Positions 53,654 through 63,602 of a stretch of DNA of 64,000 nt are shown here, piece by piece. Position 1 is the stretch's first letter; the number at the start of each line of letters is the position of its first letter. The stretch is from assembly GCA_963780045.1 (NCBI GenBank), contig CAVZZZ010000001.1:3906001-3970000 (forward strand), written 5' to 3'. The translations under genes were made by a program, and so were the position numbers. The notes under the pieces were generated by a model that worked only from the letters and a program-made list of their open reading frames with translations, was not told the DNA's origin and searched no databases. Origin of the DNA: JANXQG01 sp963780045 (GTDB lineage: Bacteria; Planctomycetota; Planctomycetia; Pirellulales; Thermoguttaceae).

Positions 53654-54392
53654 CCTCGCCCCGCGCCCAGTGCCGCCGGCCCAACAGAATCATGCACAGA
53701 TAAAGCATGATCGCGGCCACGGCCAGAAAATAGACGCAAGCCGAAAGGCTGAGGATGCCGTGGCCGAAAACGCCGCATTGTCCGCCGAAGCTCCAGGTGC
53801 GCACGGCGCCGGCTGCCTCGCGGCTCACGCCCGGTATGACGTCGAACAGCGACATGAACGCCAGCGGCGCGTTGAACACAGCCCCCAGGACGTAGGCCAC
53901 CGTGAGGTTCCGCGTGAGAAACGAGGCTACCATGCCCACGGCCAGCATCGCCAGGCCCAGCAGCCAGTAGCCAATATGGGTGCAGACGTAAAGGCCGAGG
54001 TCGGGCTTGCCGAGGAAGCTGAGCACGATGCCGTTGCTGACTCCCGATATCAGCAGCGAAACCGTGTAGATCGTGACCGCGGCCAGGTACTTGCCCAGCA
54101 CGATGTCGAAATCGGTCGCCGGCATGGTCAGCAGCAGCTCGTCGGTCCCCTGCCGCACTTCATCGGCCCAGATGCTCATCGTGATCGCGGGCACGAAGAA
54201 GAGCATGATGAAGGGGAACCACTTGTTGAGCTGGTCGAGGTTCGCCAGGTTGGCATTGAAGAATTCGTCCGGGAAAAAAGCGGCAACCGCGCTGAGGAAC
54301 ACGAACAGGCAGATGAAAACGTAGCCCGTCGGGTTGGAGAAATAGCTGACGAGGTTCCGTTTAAAAACCGCCGACAAGACGTTGTAGTTCAT
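53436..54392 (-). CDS. gldF: GldF-like ABC permease
   Basis: The first 250 residues form an ABC-2 permease with about six helices: LVSYFSNPTGYVFICLFVFLSAV-like start, TMSIWADEVRQGTDELLLTMP and DIVLGKYLAAVTIYTVSLLIS. After GRRHWARGED the frame passes into sequence that belongs, in another frame, to the GldG-like protein, so residues beyond about 250 are probably not real. It follows the ATPase gene by 32 bp. Together with GldA it should form a membrane ABC transporter; in Bacteroidetes the complex is linked to gliding, which is not implied here. Confidence 0.8.
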   Translation of the reverse strand: MNYNVLSAVFKRNLVSYFSNPTGYVFICLFVFLSAVAAFFPDEFFNANLANLDQLNKWFPFIMLFFVPAITMSIWADEVRQGTDELLLTMPATDFDIVLGKYLAAVTIYTVSLLISGVSNGIVLSFLGKPDLGLYVCTHIGYWLLGLAMLAVGMVASFLTRNLTVAYVLGAVFNAPLAFMSLFDVIPGVSREAAGAVRTWSFGGQCGVFGHGILSLSACVYFLAVAAIMLYLCMILLGRRHWARGEDVPVQSTHYCAPLHFAGRNGWGAGFHPAKLRPAAGRHQRAAHGPLAANGQPHRRVEGRLPERRNSGERNRPA

Positions 54393-54424
54393 GGGGAGTA
54401 AGGGAAAGGTTTGAATTCAGAGTG

Positions 54425-55159
54425 TCACAGCTCGCTCGTAAGCGTCCGAAACTGGTCATCCAGCGATTTGCCATCTTTGGTCAGCTCGGCCACCGTGCCG
54501 TCGAAGACCAGGCGGCCTTCGTCGATAAAGAGCACGCGGCTCGCCATGGCCTGGACCTCCTGCAAAATGTGCGTGGAGAGCAAGATCGTTTTGTTCTTGC
54601 CGAGCTTGCGGATCGTCTCCCGCACCTCGTGGATTTGATTGGGGTCCAGCCCGGCCGTCGGCTCGTCCATGATCAGCACATCCGGCTCGTGAAGCAGCAC
54701 GTGGGCCATGCCGACGCGCTGGCGATAGCCGCGGGAGAGCTTGCCGATCGGCTTGCCGACAACGGCGCTTAAGTCGCACAGTTCGATGACCGCCTCGATC
54801 CGTTGGCGCTTCCTGCCGCCGCTCAGCCCGCGGGCGTCGGCAAAAAAGTCCAAAAGCGCCCGCGGGGACATATCGGGATAGAGCGGGCCGTTTTCCGGCA
54901 GATAACCCAGCCGGGCGGAGCCGGCCAGCCGGTCGGTGGTCATGTTATGGCCGGCGATGTAGGCCAGTCCCGACGAGGGCGCCAAGTAGCCCGTCAGGAG
55001 CTTCATGGTCGTGCTCTTGCCGGCGCCGTTGGGGCCAAGGAAGGCGACGACCTCGCCCTGGCTTACGCTGAAACTGATGTCTTGAATGGCCGCAAAGCCG
55101 CCGTAGTACTTCAAAAGCGCCTTGGCCTCGATCATGGCGGATGTTGATGTTTGGTTCAT
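54425..55159 (-). CDS. gldA: GldA-like ABC transporter ATPase
   Basis: The 244-residue ATPase has Walker A GPNGAGKST, signature LSRGYRQRVG (the LS(K/R)GY variant typical of GldA-type ATPases), Walker B VLIMDEPTAGLDP and the switch His in LLSTHIL. The frame is intact. It is the first gene of a minus-strand cluster with the permease, GldG-like and DUF4340 proteins and has its own promoter. Confidence 0.9.
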   Translation of the reverse strand: MNQTSTSAMIEAKALLKYYGGFAAIQDISFSVSQGEVVAFLGPNGAGKSTTMKLLTGYLAPSSGLAYIAGHNMTTDRLAGSARLGYLPENGPLYPDMSPRALLDFFADARGLSGGRKRQRIEAVIELCDLSAVVGKPIGKLSRGYRQRVGMAHVLLHEPDVLIMDEPTAGLDPNQIHEVRETIRKLGKNKTILLSTHILQEVQAMASRVLFIDEGRLVFDGTVAELTKDGKSLDDQFRTLTSEL

Positions 55160-55193
55160 CGGCGAGTACTTGTCCTAAATGTATAGTTACCAC

Positions 55194-55222
55194 AGTATAA
55201 CGCGCTCTTTTTCGGCGGCCAA
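55194..55222 (-). promoter_or_regulatory. Promoter of the Gld-type cluster
   Basis: On the minus strand TTGGCC (55222-55217) and TATACT (55199-55194) are separated by 17 bp, about 35 bp before the gldA-like start. Confidence 0.4.
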
Positions 55223-55401
55223 TGCCTCCTACACACCGGAAAGAACTGTTGAGTTTTTATGACAAACAAGCGGGGCAAGAAAAAGTTTGGCGAAAAGTGT
55301 AGGTCCGTCCTGCCGAGATAGACAATTGCTGCTCCTGCGGCACATAAAACTTTGACCTCTTCCGTTCGTCGAACGCATTAGTCCGATCCGGCGGAACCGA
55401 C

Positions 55402-57603
55402 CTACTCGCGATACGGTTGCCGCTTCCTGTAAAGCTCCAGCCGCTTTTGCATGTCGGCGATCGGGCCGGCGGGAAGCGATTCCGCCCGCGCCCTGGCGAT
55501 TGCCTTTTCGGCCGTTTGGACGGCGCGGTCGAATTGCCCGGCCTCCGCATAAGCGGCGGCCAGCGTGTCGAGAAGATTCGATTCGCAGTCCGCTTTCGCT
55601 GCCTCGGACTCGAGCAACGCGATGGCCCTGGCGCCGTTGCGTACGGCCGCGTCACGGCCCGTCGCGCAGATCCAGGCGATGTTGTTGCGGACTTCGATCA
55701 TCGTCGGCCGGCTGCGGAGCACAAAGTCGTATTCGGCAAGCGAATCTTCGAGTTTACCGCCTGACTGCAAGACCGTTGCCAGCCGGTGATGATAGAGAAC
55801 GCTTTGCGGGTCCGCTGCGATCGCCTTCCGCAAGTAGTCGGCCGCATGCTCGTGGTGGCCGCGCTCTTCAAACGTCTCGGCGATTTGATAATAGCACTTG
55901 GCATTGTTTGGGCACAAATAATCGATCTTCGCGTAGGCCCGCAGCGCCTCGTCGTACTTCTTCTGCCTGCGACACAGGTTGGCAAGATTGCCCCAGGCGT
56001 CGATTTCCGTGGGGTCCAAGGCCAGTGCGCGGCCTAGTATCCGCTCGGCGTCCGCGTAACGGTCCTCGTTGATCGCCGCTAGTCCGAGATTCGTCAGGGC
56101 GACCGGGTTGTCGCGCGTCACGGCCACGGTGTGCGTGAACAGAGTCTTGGTCGAGAACCATTGCCGCACCTGGGCGCTCGTCAACACGCAGCACGCGGCT
56201 AGCACGAGCGAAGCAAGGACAGCCGCCGGCAGCCGCGCCCGCGGCCACTGCGCAATCGCTTCGGCCGCCGACCAGACCAGAAGAATGAAAATGCCCACCA
56301 ACGGCAGATAAGTGTAACGGTCGGCCATCGCCGCCTGCCCAACTTGAACCAGGCCGATGACGGGCACGAGCATCCCCAAGTACCAGAACAAGCCAACCGC
56401 GAGATACGGCCGCCGCCGCGAGCACAAGAGCAGCAGGAGCGTTGCTGCCGCCAGGAAGGCCGCACAGTAGCCCGCGGCCGTGTAATTGGGCGGATTGGGA
56501 AGTGGATAGATCGGCGCCAAGGATGCCGGAAAGACCAGTTTTTGCAGGTAGCCGCAATAGGCCAGCGCGGCCGTTGCAAGCCGCGCGGGAATGGAAAGGT
56601 TCCCCACCGGCACAATGGCGTGTCCGCCCGACTGCGCCGTCACCGTCCGCCAGCAACTGACCGCGGCCAGCAGCGCAAGCGGGAGTTTTTCCAGCATGAG
56701 AGTCGTGAGCGGGATGCGCGAAGGGGAGAAAGGGAGAACGGGAAAAAGGGAGAGCGTTACATTACGCGCGTCGTCATTCTCCTCTTCTCCGTTTCTCCCT
56801 TTCTCCCTCTCTCCCTTTCTCCCCTTCTCCCCTTCTCTGGAGACTCGCCGCAACGGCCACCAGTCCAGCAGCAAAAGCAGGCAGGGCAGCGTCACCAGCA
56901 TCGCCTTGGACATCAAACTCACGGCGTAGAAAACCGCGACCGCCAAATAGCGGACAATCCCCGGCCGGACGACGTATGCGAGCCATGCCCGCAGCGCGAT
57001 CAGCCCGAAAAGCGTGCTGAGCACGTCCTTGCGCTCCGCAACCCAAGCCACCGATTCGACGTGCAGCGGGTGGACGGCGAAGAGGGCCGCGACCGCCGCG
57101 CTGGGCCAGGCGGCAGCGGTCATCCGCGCCAACACGCAATAGAGCAAGATGCCGTTGGCCGCGTGGATGGCGAGACTCACCAGATGGTGGCCGGCCGGCT
57201 GCAGGCCGAACAACTGGCAATCGACCATGTGCGAGATCCAGGTAAGCGGATGCCAATTGGCCACGCGCGGTTCGATAAACGCCGTATAGATGCCGTGCAG
57301 CGTGAGGCCGCTGTTGACGTACTCGTTTTCCACCACGTAATCGCCGTCGTCGTAGCTGATGAACCCGTTGCCGGCGACGGCCCAATAGGCCACCGCGATC
57401 AGCAAAAGAAGCCCCGCAACGATGGCCGCGTCGCGCGTGCGGTTCGATTGACGCGATTCCCGCGCGACGGCGCGCGCATGGGAACTGCCGTAGTTGGTTG
57501 AGGAGCGCGTGTTCGTTGCCGCGATTGGGGCATTTGCGGTGTCGGTGAGCCAAGAAGGTAGCAGGCACGCTCCGCGTGCCGTCCGCTTGGCACCGCGTCG
57601 CAC
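55402..57603 (-). CDS. TMTC/DUF1736-like membrane protein with TPR repeats
   Basis: The 733-residue protein has about ten membrane helices and then TPR repeats (ALTNLGLAAINEDRYADAER, EIDAWGNLANLCRRQKKYD, RHHEHA-type repeats). Motifs FISYDDGDYVVEN, NWHPLTWISHMVDCQLFGL and FAVHPLHVESVAWVAERKDVLS match TMTC-type O-mannosyltransferase-like proteins and their bacterial relatives. Between two helices (residues about 254-294) a purine/pyrimidine palindrome is read in frame. The GTG start at 57603 has GGGAGC before it, and the first codons run through a copy of the 30-bp repeat, so the original start may have been altered by the insertion. Confidence 0.82.
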   Translation of the reverse strand: MRRGAKRTARGACLLPSWLTDTANAPIAATNTRSSTNYGSSHARAVARESRQSNRTRDAAIVAGLLLLIAVAYWAVAGNGFISYDDGDYVVENEYVNSGLTLHGIYTAFIEPRVANWHPLTWISHMVDCQLFGLQPAGHHLVSLAIHAANGILLYCVLARMTAAAWPSAAVAALFAVHPLHVESVAWVAERKDVLSTLFGLIALRAWLAYVVRPGIVRYLAVAVFYAVSLMSKAMLVTLPCLLLLLDWWPLRRVSREGEKGRKGEREKGRNGEEENDDARNVTLSLFPVLPFSPSRIPLTTLMLEKLPLALLAAVSCWRTVTAQSGGHAIVPVGNLSIPARLATAALAYCGYLQKLVFPASLAPIYPLPNPPNYTAAGYCAAFLAAATLLLLLCSRRRPYLAVGLFWYLGMLVPVIGLVQVGQAAMADRYTYLPLVGIFILLVWSAAEAIAQWPRARLPAAVLASLVLAACCVLTSAQVRQWFSTKTLFTHTVAVTRDNPVALTNLGLAAINEDRYADAERILGRALALDPTEIDAWGNLANLCRRQKKYDEALRAYAKIDYLCPNNAKCYYQIAETFEERGHHEHAADYLRKAIAADPQSVLYHHRLATVLQSGGKLEDSLAEYDFVLRSRPTMIEVRNNIAWICATGRDAAVRNGARAIALLESEAAKADCESNLLDTLAAAYAEAGQFDRAVQTAEKAIARARAESLPAGPIADMQKRLELYRKRQPYRE
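56720..56840. repeat. Polypurine/polypyrimidine inverted repeat inside the TMTC-like gene
   Basis: A G/A-rich arm (about 56720-56754) faces a C/T-rich arm (about 56778-56838) with a 23-base spacer. The gene reads it in frame as EKGRKGEREKGRNGEEE, a linker and LFPVLPFSPS. It is the third member of the family seen at 13318-13410 and 17110-17229. Confidence 0.8.
57558..57586 (-). repeat. 30-bp dispersed palindromic repeat, copy B
   Basis: Inverse copy of the element at 5474-5503, with the same GGCACGC/GCGTGCC core. It lies within the first codons of the TMTC-like gene. Confidence 0.8.
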
Positions 57604-57649
57604 GTTGCTCCCACGAGTAAATCCTATCCTGTCCCAAGAAATGGCGTCT

Positions 57650-57679
57650 GGCGGACGGCACGCGGAGCGTGCCTGCTAC
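57650..57679 (+). repeat. 30-bp dispersed palindromic repeat, copy C
   Basis: Same orientation and sequence as copy A. With copy B it forms an inverted pair around a 63-bp core. It overlaps the last codons of nadB and supplies its TAG stop. Confidence 0.8.
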
Positions 57680-59274
57680 TTTTCTTGCCGAAAACAACTA
57701 TGCCGGTTCCAATGCTCCTCGTCCATGGCGGGGAAATCGGTCCGCACGTGCGTCCCGCGGCTCTCTTGTCGGGCGAGCGCGGCGTCGATCATCAAGCGGG
57801 CGACGCAGAGCATGTTCTGCAATTCCCAGCCGCCGGGATCGGCGAACTGCCGGCCCAACGCATAGCGGCACCAGTGGGCAACGTTCTCGCGCGCCTCGCA
57901 AAGTCCGTCGCCGTCGCGGCGAACGCCGACGTTCCGCCACATCAGGCTCTTCAAGGCGTTGCGAATGTCCTCAAGGTGCGGCGGCTCGCCCGGCGAATCG
58001 ACGCGGGGATTGCCGATCGGCAGGGCGAAGAAATCGTCTTTCACGTCGCGCGCCGCCTGCAACGCGCCTTCGGCGGCATGGGCGCCGTAGACCAGCGCCT
58101 CCAGAAGGCTGTTGGAGGCCAGGCGGTTGGCGCCATGGAGGCCGGTCGAGCTGACCTCGCCCGCCGCCCACAGGCCCGGCAGCGTCGTGCGGCCTTCAAG
58201 GTCCACGGTCGCGCCGCCCATCATGTAGTGCGCGCCGGGCCGGACGGGGATGCGGTCGCGGGCAATGTCCAGTTGGAACTCGGCGCATATCGCGGCGATG
58301 CCGGGAAAACGCGACATCACCCGCGCCCGATCGAGGTGCGTCATGTCCAAGAATACGTTCGGGTGGCGGGTCTTTTCCATCTGGCTGACGATTGCAAGGC
58401 TCACTACGTCGCGGGGCGCAAGCTCGCGCGCGGGTCGTAATCGGACATGAAGCGGTGTCCGTGGCGATCGACCAGGTGCGCCCCTTCGCCGCGGGTGGCC
58501 TCGCTGATCAGGCTGCGGCTGGCGCCCGCGATGTAGAGCACCGTGGGATGGAACTGCACGAACTCCACGTCGCGGAGCTCGGCCCCCGCGCGATAGGCCA
58601 ACGCCAGGCCGTCGCCGGTGGCGACGGGCGGATTGGTGGTTTCGCGGTAGAGCTGGCCCGCGCCGCCGGTGGCCAGGATGGTCTGCTTGGCCCAGACGAG
58701 CGTCTTGCCGTGCTCGCGGTTCCAGACGATCGCCCCGCGGCAGGCGCCGTCCAGCGTCAGCAAGTCAATCGTAAACGTCTGTTCCCAAACTTCGACATGC
58801 TCCAGCCGGGCGAGGCGCTGGGTCACCGCACGCATGACCTCCTTGCCCGTGGCGTCGCCCAGCGCGTGGACGATGCGGTGGTGGCGGTGGCCGCCCTCGC
58901 GGCCCAGGGCGAGCCGGCCGCCGGAGGTGTCGAAGCGGGTGCCCCAGCCGATTAATTCCTCGATCCGCCGCGGGGCCTCGGAAATGACGCGCTGGGCCAC
59001 GGCGCGGTCGCATAACGAACCGCCGGCCGCGAGCGTGTCGGCCACGTGGTCCTCGAAGCGGTCCTCCGGATCGACGACCCCCGCGATGCCGCCTTGCGCC
59101 CAGAAGCTGTTGGAGATTTGCAGGGCGTCCTTGGTGACGATCAAGACCGAAAGGGCCGGATCGGTGCCCAGCGCCGCGCGCCCCGGCCAGCCCGCCGCCG
59201 ACGATCAGCACGTCGGTGAAGTAGTGGGGGACCCGCTTGGGATGGAAGGGGACGAGGTAGCGGGGAGTGAACAT
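57676..59274 (-). CDS. nadB: L-aspartate oxidase (NadB), two frameshifts
   Basis: The start MFTPRYLVPFHPKRVPHYF precedes the FAD motif VLIVGGGLAG. A shift near 59195 restores RAALGTDPALSVLIVTKDAL; SFWAQGGIAG, EFVQFHPTVLYI and EATRGEGAHLVD follow, all conserved in NadB. One base is missing near 58435 (restoring ELAPRDVVSLAIVSQM), and the rest (HYMMGGATVDLEGRTTLPGL, GANRLASNSLLEALVYG) is intact. The enzyme oxidises L-aspartate to iminoaspartate for NAD synthesis; nadA and nadC are not in the window. It starts 1 base after the stop of the DUF4175-like gene. Confidence 0.88.
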
Positions 59275-59275
59275 C

Positions 59276-62200
59276 TTACTTCTGTCCCGCCGCCGTGGCG
59301 CGGGAGTACTCCCGCGAAAGCTGGTCGTACTCGGCCGGCGGCTGCAACTGGACGGCGTCGCGGACGTGGCGGAGGTCGTCGCGGCCGGCGCCGCCGCTTT
59401 CGATCCGCGTGCCGTGCGGGCGAAGGCCCAGGTCCTTGAGGAACTCGTTGTAGGCCTTCTTGTCGGCGTCGCTGCTGCCCGGCTGCCGGGCGCTGTCGCG
59501 GAGCTTCTGGATGTTGTCCACGAACTTCTTTGCTTCATCAGGCGTCCAGCCGAGACGGTTCATCAGGTCCGACTTCGGCTTGGCCATTTCGTCCTTCAAG
59601 TGCCGCAGCGCAAGGTCCACTTGCTTATTGGCTGCTTCGGGATCGACCTCGTCGGGCTTGGCTTGCGCTTCTTTCTCGGCCGACGGAGGCGGAGGCTGCG
59701 ATCCCGCCTGACTGCCGCCGGAAGGCATGCCGGAACCTTGCTGGCTGGCGCCCGGCTGCGACGATTGCTTGCCCGACTGGTTGCCGCCGTTGTTTGATTG
59801 GCTGGCGGCGCTGTTGGGCTTGGAGTTGTTTTGGGAGCTTGGCGAATTCTCCGAATTGGGTTTCTGGGAATCGGGTTTATCGGACGATTGCGGCTTCTCG
59901 CCGTTGCCGCTGTCGGTTTCCTTGCGCGGCGATCCGGTCTTGTCAGTTGCGGCGAAGCGCCTCGCCGGCTTTGCTGCCGGTCGCGTCGGAGCCTTTTTCT
60001 TTTGAGACCGAGCCGCCGTGTTCGGAATTCGACGTCGTGCCGGCTGCGCCGGTGCCGGCCTTATTGTCATGCTGACCGCCGCCAGCGCCGCCGCCGCCTC
60101 GTTTGTCGCCGTCGGACTGGCCCTTGGAATCCGAATCGTGCGGGCTGTTGCCAGGCGATTGCGGCTTGTCCGATTGGTTCAAACCTTGTTGGGCGTTGCC
60201 GGGTTTGTTGCCCGCGCGCTGTGGATCGACCTGGGAGTCGGGCAAGCCGCTGCTATCGCGTCCCGACGGATCGCCGGTCTTTGCCTGATCCATTTGCCGC
60301 TGCTCGCCGTGGGCCATGTCGCCTTTGTCGCCGCCCTTGTTTCCGCGACCTGACTGCTTTTCGCCGCCGGCGCCTTCCTGGCCGCCCTGGTCCGGCTTGG
60401 ATTGCTCTTTGCCGCTCGAACCGCCGCCGCCGCTTTGTTCCTTGTTCTCTGGCTTGTGCGCGAACTTTCGCCGCCGCCCGACGAATTGTTGTTTCCTGGC
60501 TTGGGCTGACTGCCCGGCTTCGGGCTCGAGGGCATTGGCAGGTTTTCGGAACTTCCGCCGGATGAACCGTCCTTGTGCTCTGGCTTTGCCTTGTCGCCGC
60601 CTTGTTGGCTGTTGTTGCTTTCGCCTCCACTCCCAGAAGGTTGCTTCTCGGCGCTCTTCGGCGTGCCGCCCGACTGGTTTCCACCGTTGTCACCGCCGGC
60701 CGCTTTTTCTTTGGGAGACTGCGTGCTGCCGGAGCCTTGATTCTGCTGGTCTTGCTTGGTTCCAGCTTGTTGGTCCGGCTTTTTTGCCGCGCCGGAGTTC
60801 GCGCCATTCTGTTCTGAACCGGAACCGGTGTTCGACTGATTCTTCTCTTGATTGGCGGCATTCTGCGGCGAAGATTGGCTCCCGTTTGCCTTGTCCTGGG
60901 GTTTCTGGCCGGCTTTCGACTGCGAGTTGCCATCGGGCTTTTGCGAATCGCTGAGCGGCTTCGTTGACGTGTTCTCGTTGCCGTTGGCGCCGCGTCGCTG
61001 CCGTTGGAGTTTGGCTGGGGACGCGGAGCGTTGTTGGAGCCCGAGTTGCCCGGCTTGTCTTCCGATCGCGAACTGCCGGAGTTAGTGCCCGGCTTATTCT
61101 TGCCATCCGCGCCGCCTTGGGAGTTTGGCGTGTCCTTGGCGCCCTCATTGCGGCCGCTGTTGCTATTGCTCCCCGGCTGCGGATTAGTCTGGTTGCCGCC
61201 GTTCGGCCGCTGCGTGTCTTGCGGGCTGCTGCCTTGCGATTGCCCGCTCTGAGAGCTGCTATTCGGGGAACCGCCATTTTGCGGCTGAGCGTTTTGCCGG
61301 CTGTTGTCCTGCGGCTGGCCACCCTGAGGGCTGCCGTTCTGCGTTCCTTGACTCTCCTGCTGTTGTTCCGGCTTGGCTTTGTCGCCCGATGGCTGATTTT
61401 GTTGCGGATCCTTCTGATGTTGCTCCTCCATATCCTTCAGCGACTTTTTAATGGCGTCGGCAGCCTGCGTCCCTTGATCGAGATGTTTGTCCTGCCCGCC
61501 GCCCTCGGAGGAGTTCGGGTCGGCTTTATCACCGCTGTTGGAATCGGATGATGATCCGTCTTTGCCGTTCGCCTTGTCAGACCTGTTCTGATCGCCCTTG
61601 CCGTTCTGCGGCGCTTTTTGCGACCTTCCCTGCTTGCCGCCTTTGCCGTCGGGAGACGCCTGGTCGCTAGATGAGCTGTTATCCGATCCCTCGTCCTGGC
61701 CTTTCTCACCGGGTTTGGCCTTACCTTTGCCGTTTTGGCCCTGCTGCTGCTTCTCGTCGGGCTGTCCCTGGTCGCCGCCGCTTTGCTGCTCTTTGTTTTG
61801 TTGAGCTTGGCGGCCCTCCTGATCATCCACGATGCGGATCGTCCGCTGCGCGGTTTCGCCGTGGTTCGGCTTCGGCTCCTTGTTGTCCTCCGCTTCGGCC
61901 CAATACTTGATTTCGTCGCCTTTGTGTAGTCCCAGATCCGTTGGGCGGAAGTCGTAGTGGTCGTCGTACGGTTTCGTAAATGCCGGCTCAGGCGCAAGCG
62001 GTCCAACAGCACCGGCAGATTCAACGGCTGTCCGTTGCGTTCCGCGTGGATCGCAACCTTCCGCAGGCCGAAATCGTCCGAAGCATGGACCTGAATCCGC
62101 ACTTGCCCGTTCTCCGGTACGGCAGCCGTCTCGTCCCTGGGTTCGTCGATCCTGATCTCCGGCGGGTAGTCGCGATCGACGTCGATGCGATACTGGATCG

Positions 62201-63485
62201 GGTGCTGCTGTATCTTTCGGTCATCGCCGTTGAAGGCGCTGTCGGTGAAAAAAAGCTGATAGCGGTCGTAGAGGGGCCGCCAACTCTGCGTGGAATCCTG
62301 CGTGGGACTCAATGCGAGAGTGAAATCGCCGCTCGCGTGCTTGCCGCTGTGTTTCATCGTCAGCGGTTGCAATCCCGTGCATCCAAGGTCGATGTTGGCG
62401 TCCTTGATCGGCAGGTTCGCGGTGCTGTGAATCGTGACCTTCGTTCCCTCCAGCGCCTTGATGTCGCCCTGGCCCTTGACCGTGCGGTGCGGCAATCCGG
62501 TATAAGGCGGATAGTCGTAATCGACCTGATCGACGATAATCGTGGGTGCGATCTGCACTTCCAGCTTGTATTGCGGCGTGGTAGCGTCGCCCGCGGTGAT
62601 GCGATAAAGCGTGTCTTGCTGCATCCCGCCGCTGCTTCCGTCGCCGCGCGTCCCGGGCGGAAGTTCGCAGGAATAAAGGTCGTCCTCGCCCGTGCGTGTC
62701 ATCGGGATGCGGTCGTCGACTAGCTGCTCGTCGGCTGTGGTCAACAGCAGCGACACCTCTTCGCCATTGCGGAGTCCCGAAACATGGGCGGTGATCGGCT
62801 GTCGATTGCCCTGGAAGACCACGGCGTTACCCGGCTGCACGTCTTCGATATGCACCCGCGTCGGCGCGGGCAGCGATGACCACGGCCAGAGCACGCGGGC
62901 CGCCGATGTCAGCGGGTTCTTCGGCGAGAAGGCCAGATACAAGGCGAATAGCGCCACCGCGCCGGCAAGCACATAGCAAAGATGAATCAGGCGGTGGTGA
63001 TCGACGGCGTGTTCGACCGGCACGCGGGAAAGATCGCTCGCCGCGCGATGTTCCATCGCCCGGTAGACGACCGGGGCAACCTCGTCCGGGTGCGAGCGAA
63101 GCAGCAGGAAATTGATAAGGCTGTTCTTCAGCGCGGGGCGGCCATGCTCGATGGCCTGCGCGGCAAAGACCGGATTGATGCGATGCACGATCGACGGCGC
63201 GACCCATCGCCAGGCGAACCAGCCCGCCACGCCGACCCAGCCGGCCCAAAGGAGGAACCGCACCGCAAAGCCCAAGCCGTGCGGAAAAATCCAGTGGTCG
63301 GCCACCGCCACGGCAAGGAAGAACAAAAGCGAGGCGGCCGTCAGCACGATCATGCCCGAACCGACATCCACTAGCCGGACCTGCCGGCGGGTCTGCAGCA
63401 GGCGTTTTTCGATGAAATCGTCAAATCGCCCCTGGGCGGGGACGCTCTCCTCCTGCGGACGAGTGGAAAGGGCGCCACTAGCCAT
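59276..63485 (-). CDS. DUF4175-like membrane protein with very long low-complexity region, four frameshifts
   Basis: The N-terminal 500 residues have two to three membrane helices (GMIVLTAASLLFFLAVAV, GFAVRFLLWAGWVGVAGWF, LIHLCYVLAGAVALFALYLA) and Ig-like periplasmic segments (TIIVDQVDYDYPPYTGLP, RIQVHASDDFGLRKVAIHAE). About 700 residues rich in Gln, Asn, Gly, Ser and Lys follow, then a helical end (LALRHLKDEMAKPKSDLMNRL, DEAKKFVDNIQKL). Frame corrections are needed near 61985, 60985, 60465 and 59950. Corrected length is about 1400 residues. In related bacteria similar genes sit near MoxR/DUF58 genes; none is seen here. Its role is unknown. Confidence 0.72.
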
Positions 63486-63524
63486 GATGGTTCTGCTCCG
63501 GGCCTGTTTCTGTTCCTACACCTT

Positions 63525-63530
63525 ATTATA
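63525..63530 (-). promoter_or_regulatory. -10 box of the DUF4175-like gene
   Basis: TATAAT on the minus strand, 40 bp before the start codon at 63485. No good -35 was found. Confidence 0.3.
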
Positions 63531-63602
63531 CTAAATTCGGCCGGGAAGTCGAGATTACGACTGGCCGCCCGAAGTACTTACCCAAGAGAATTGCACCGAA
63601 TA

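Noticed and set aside
56720..56840. Factor-independent terminators for the purine/pyrimidine palindromes
   Set aside because: The elements are inside coding frames, are followed by conserved coding sequence and lack a T-run.
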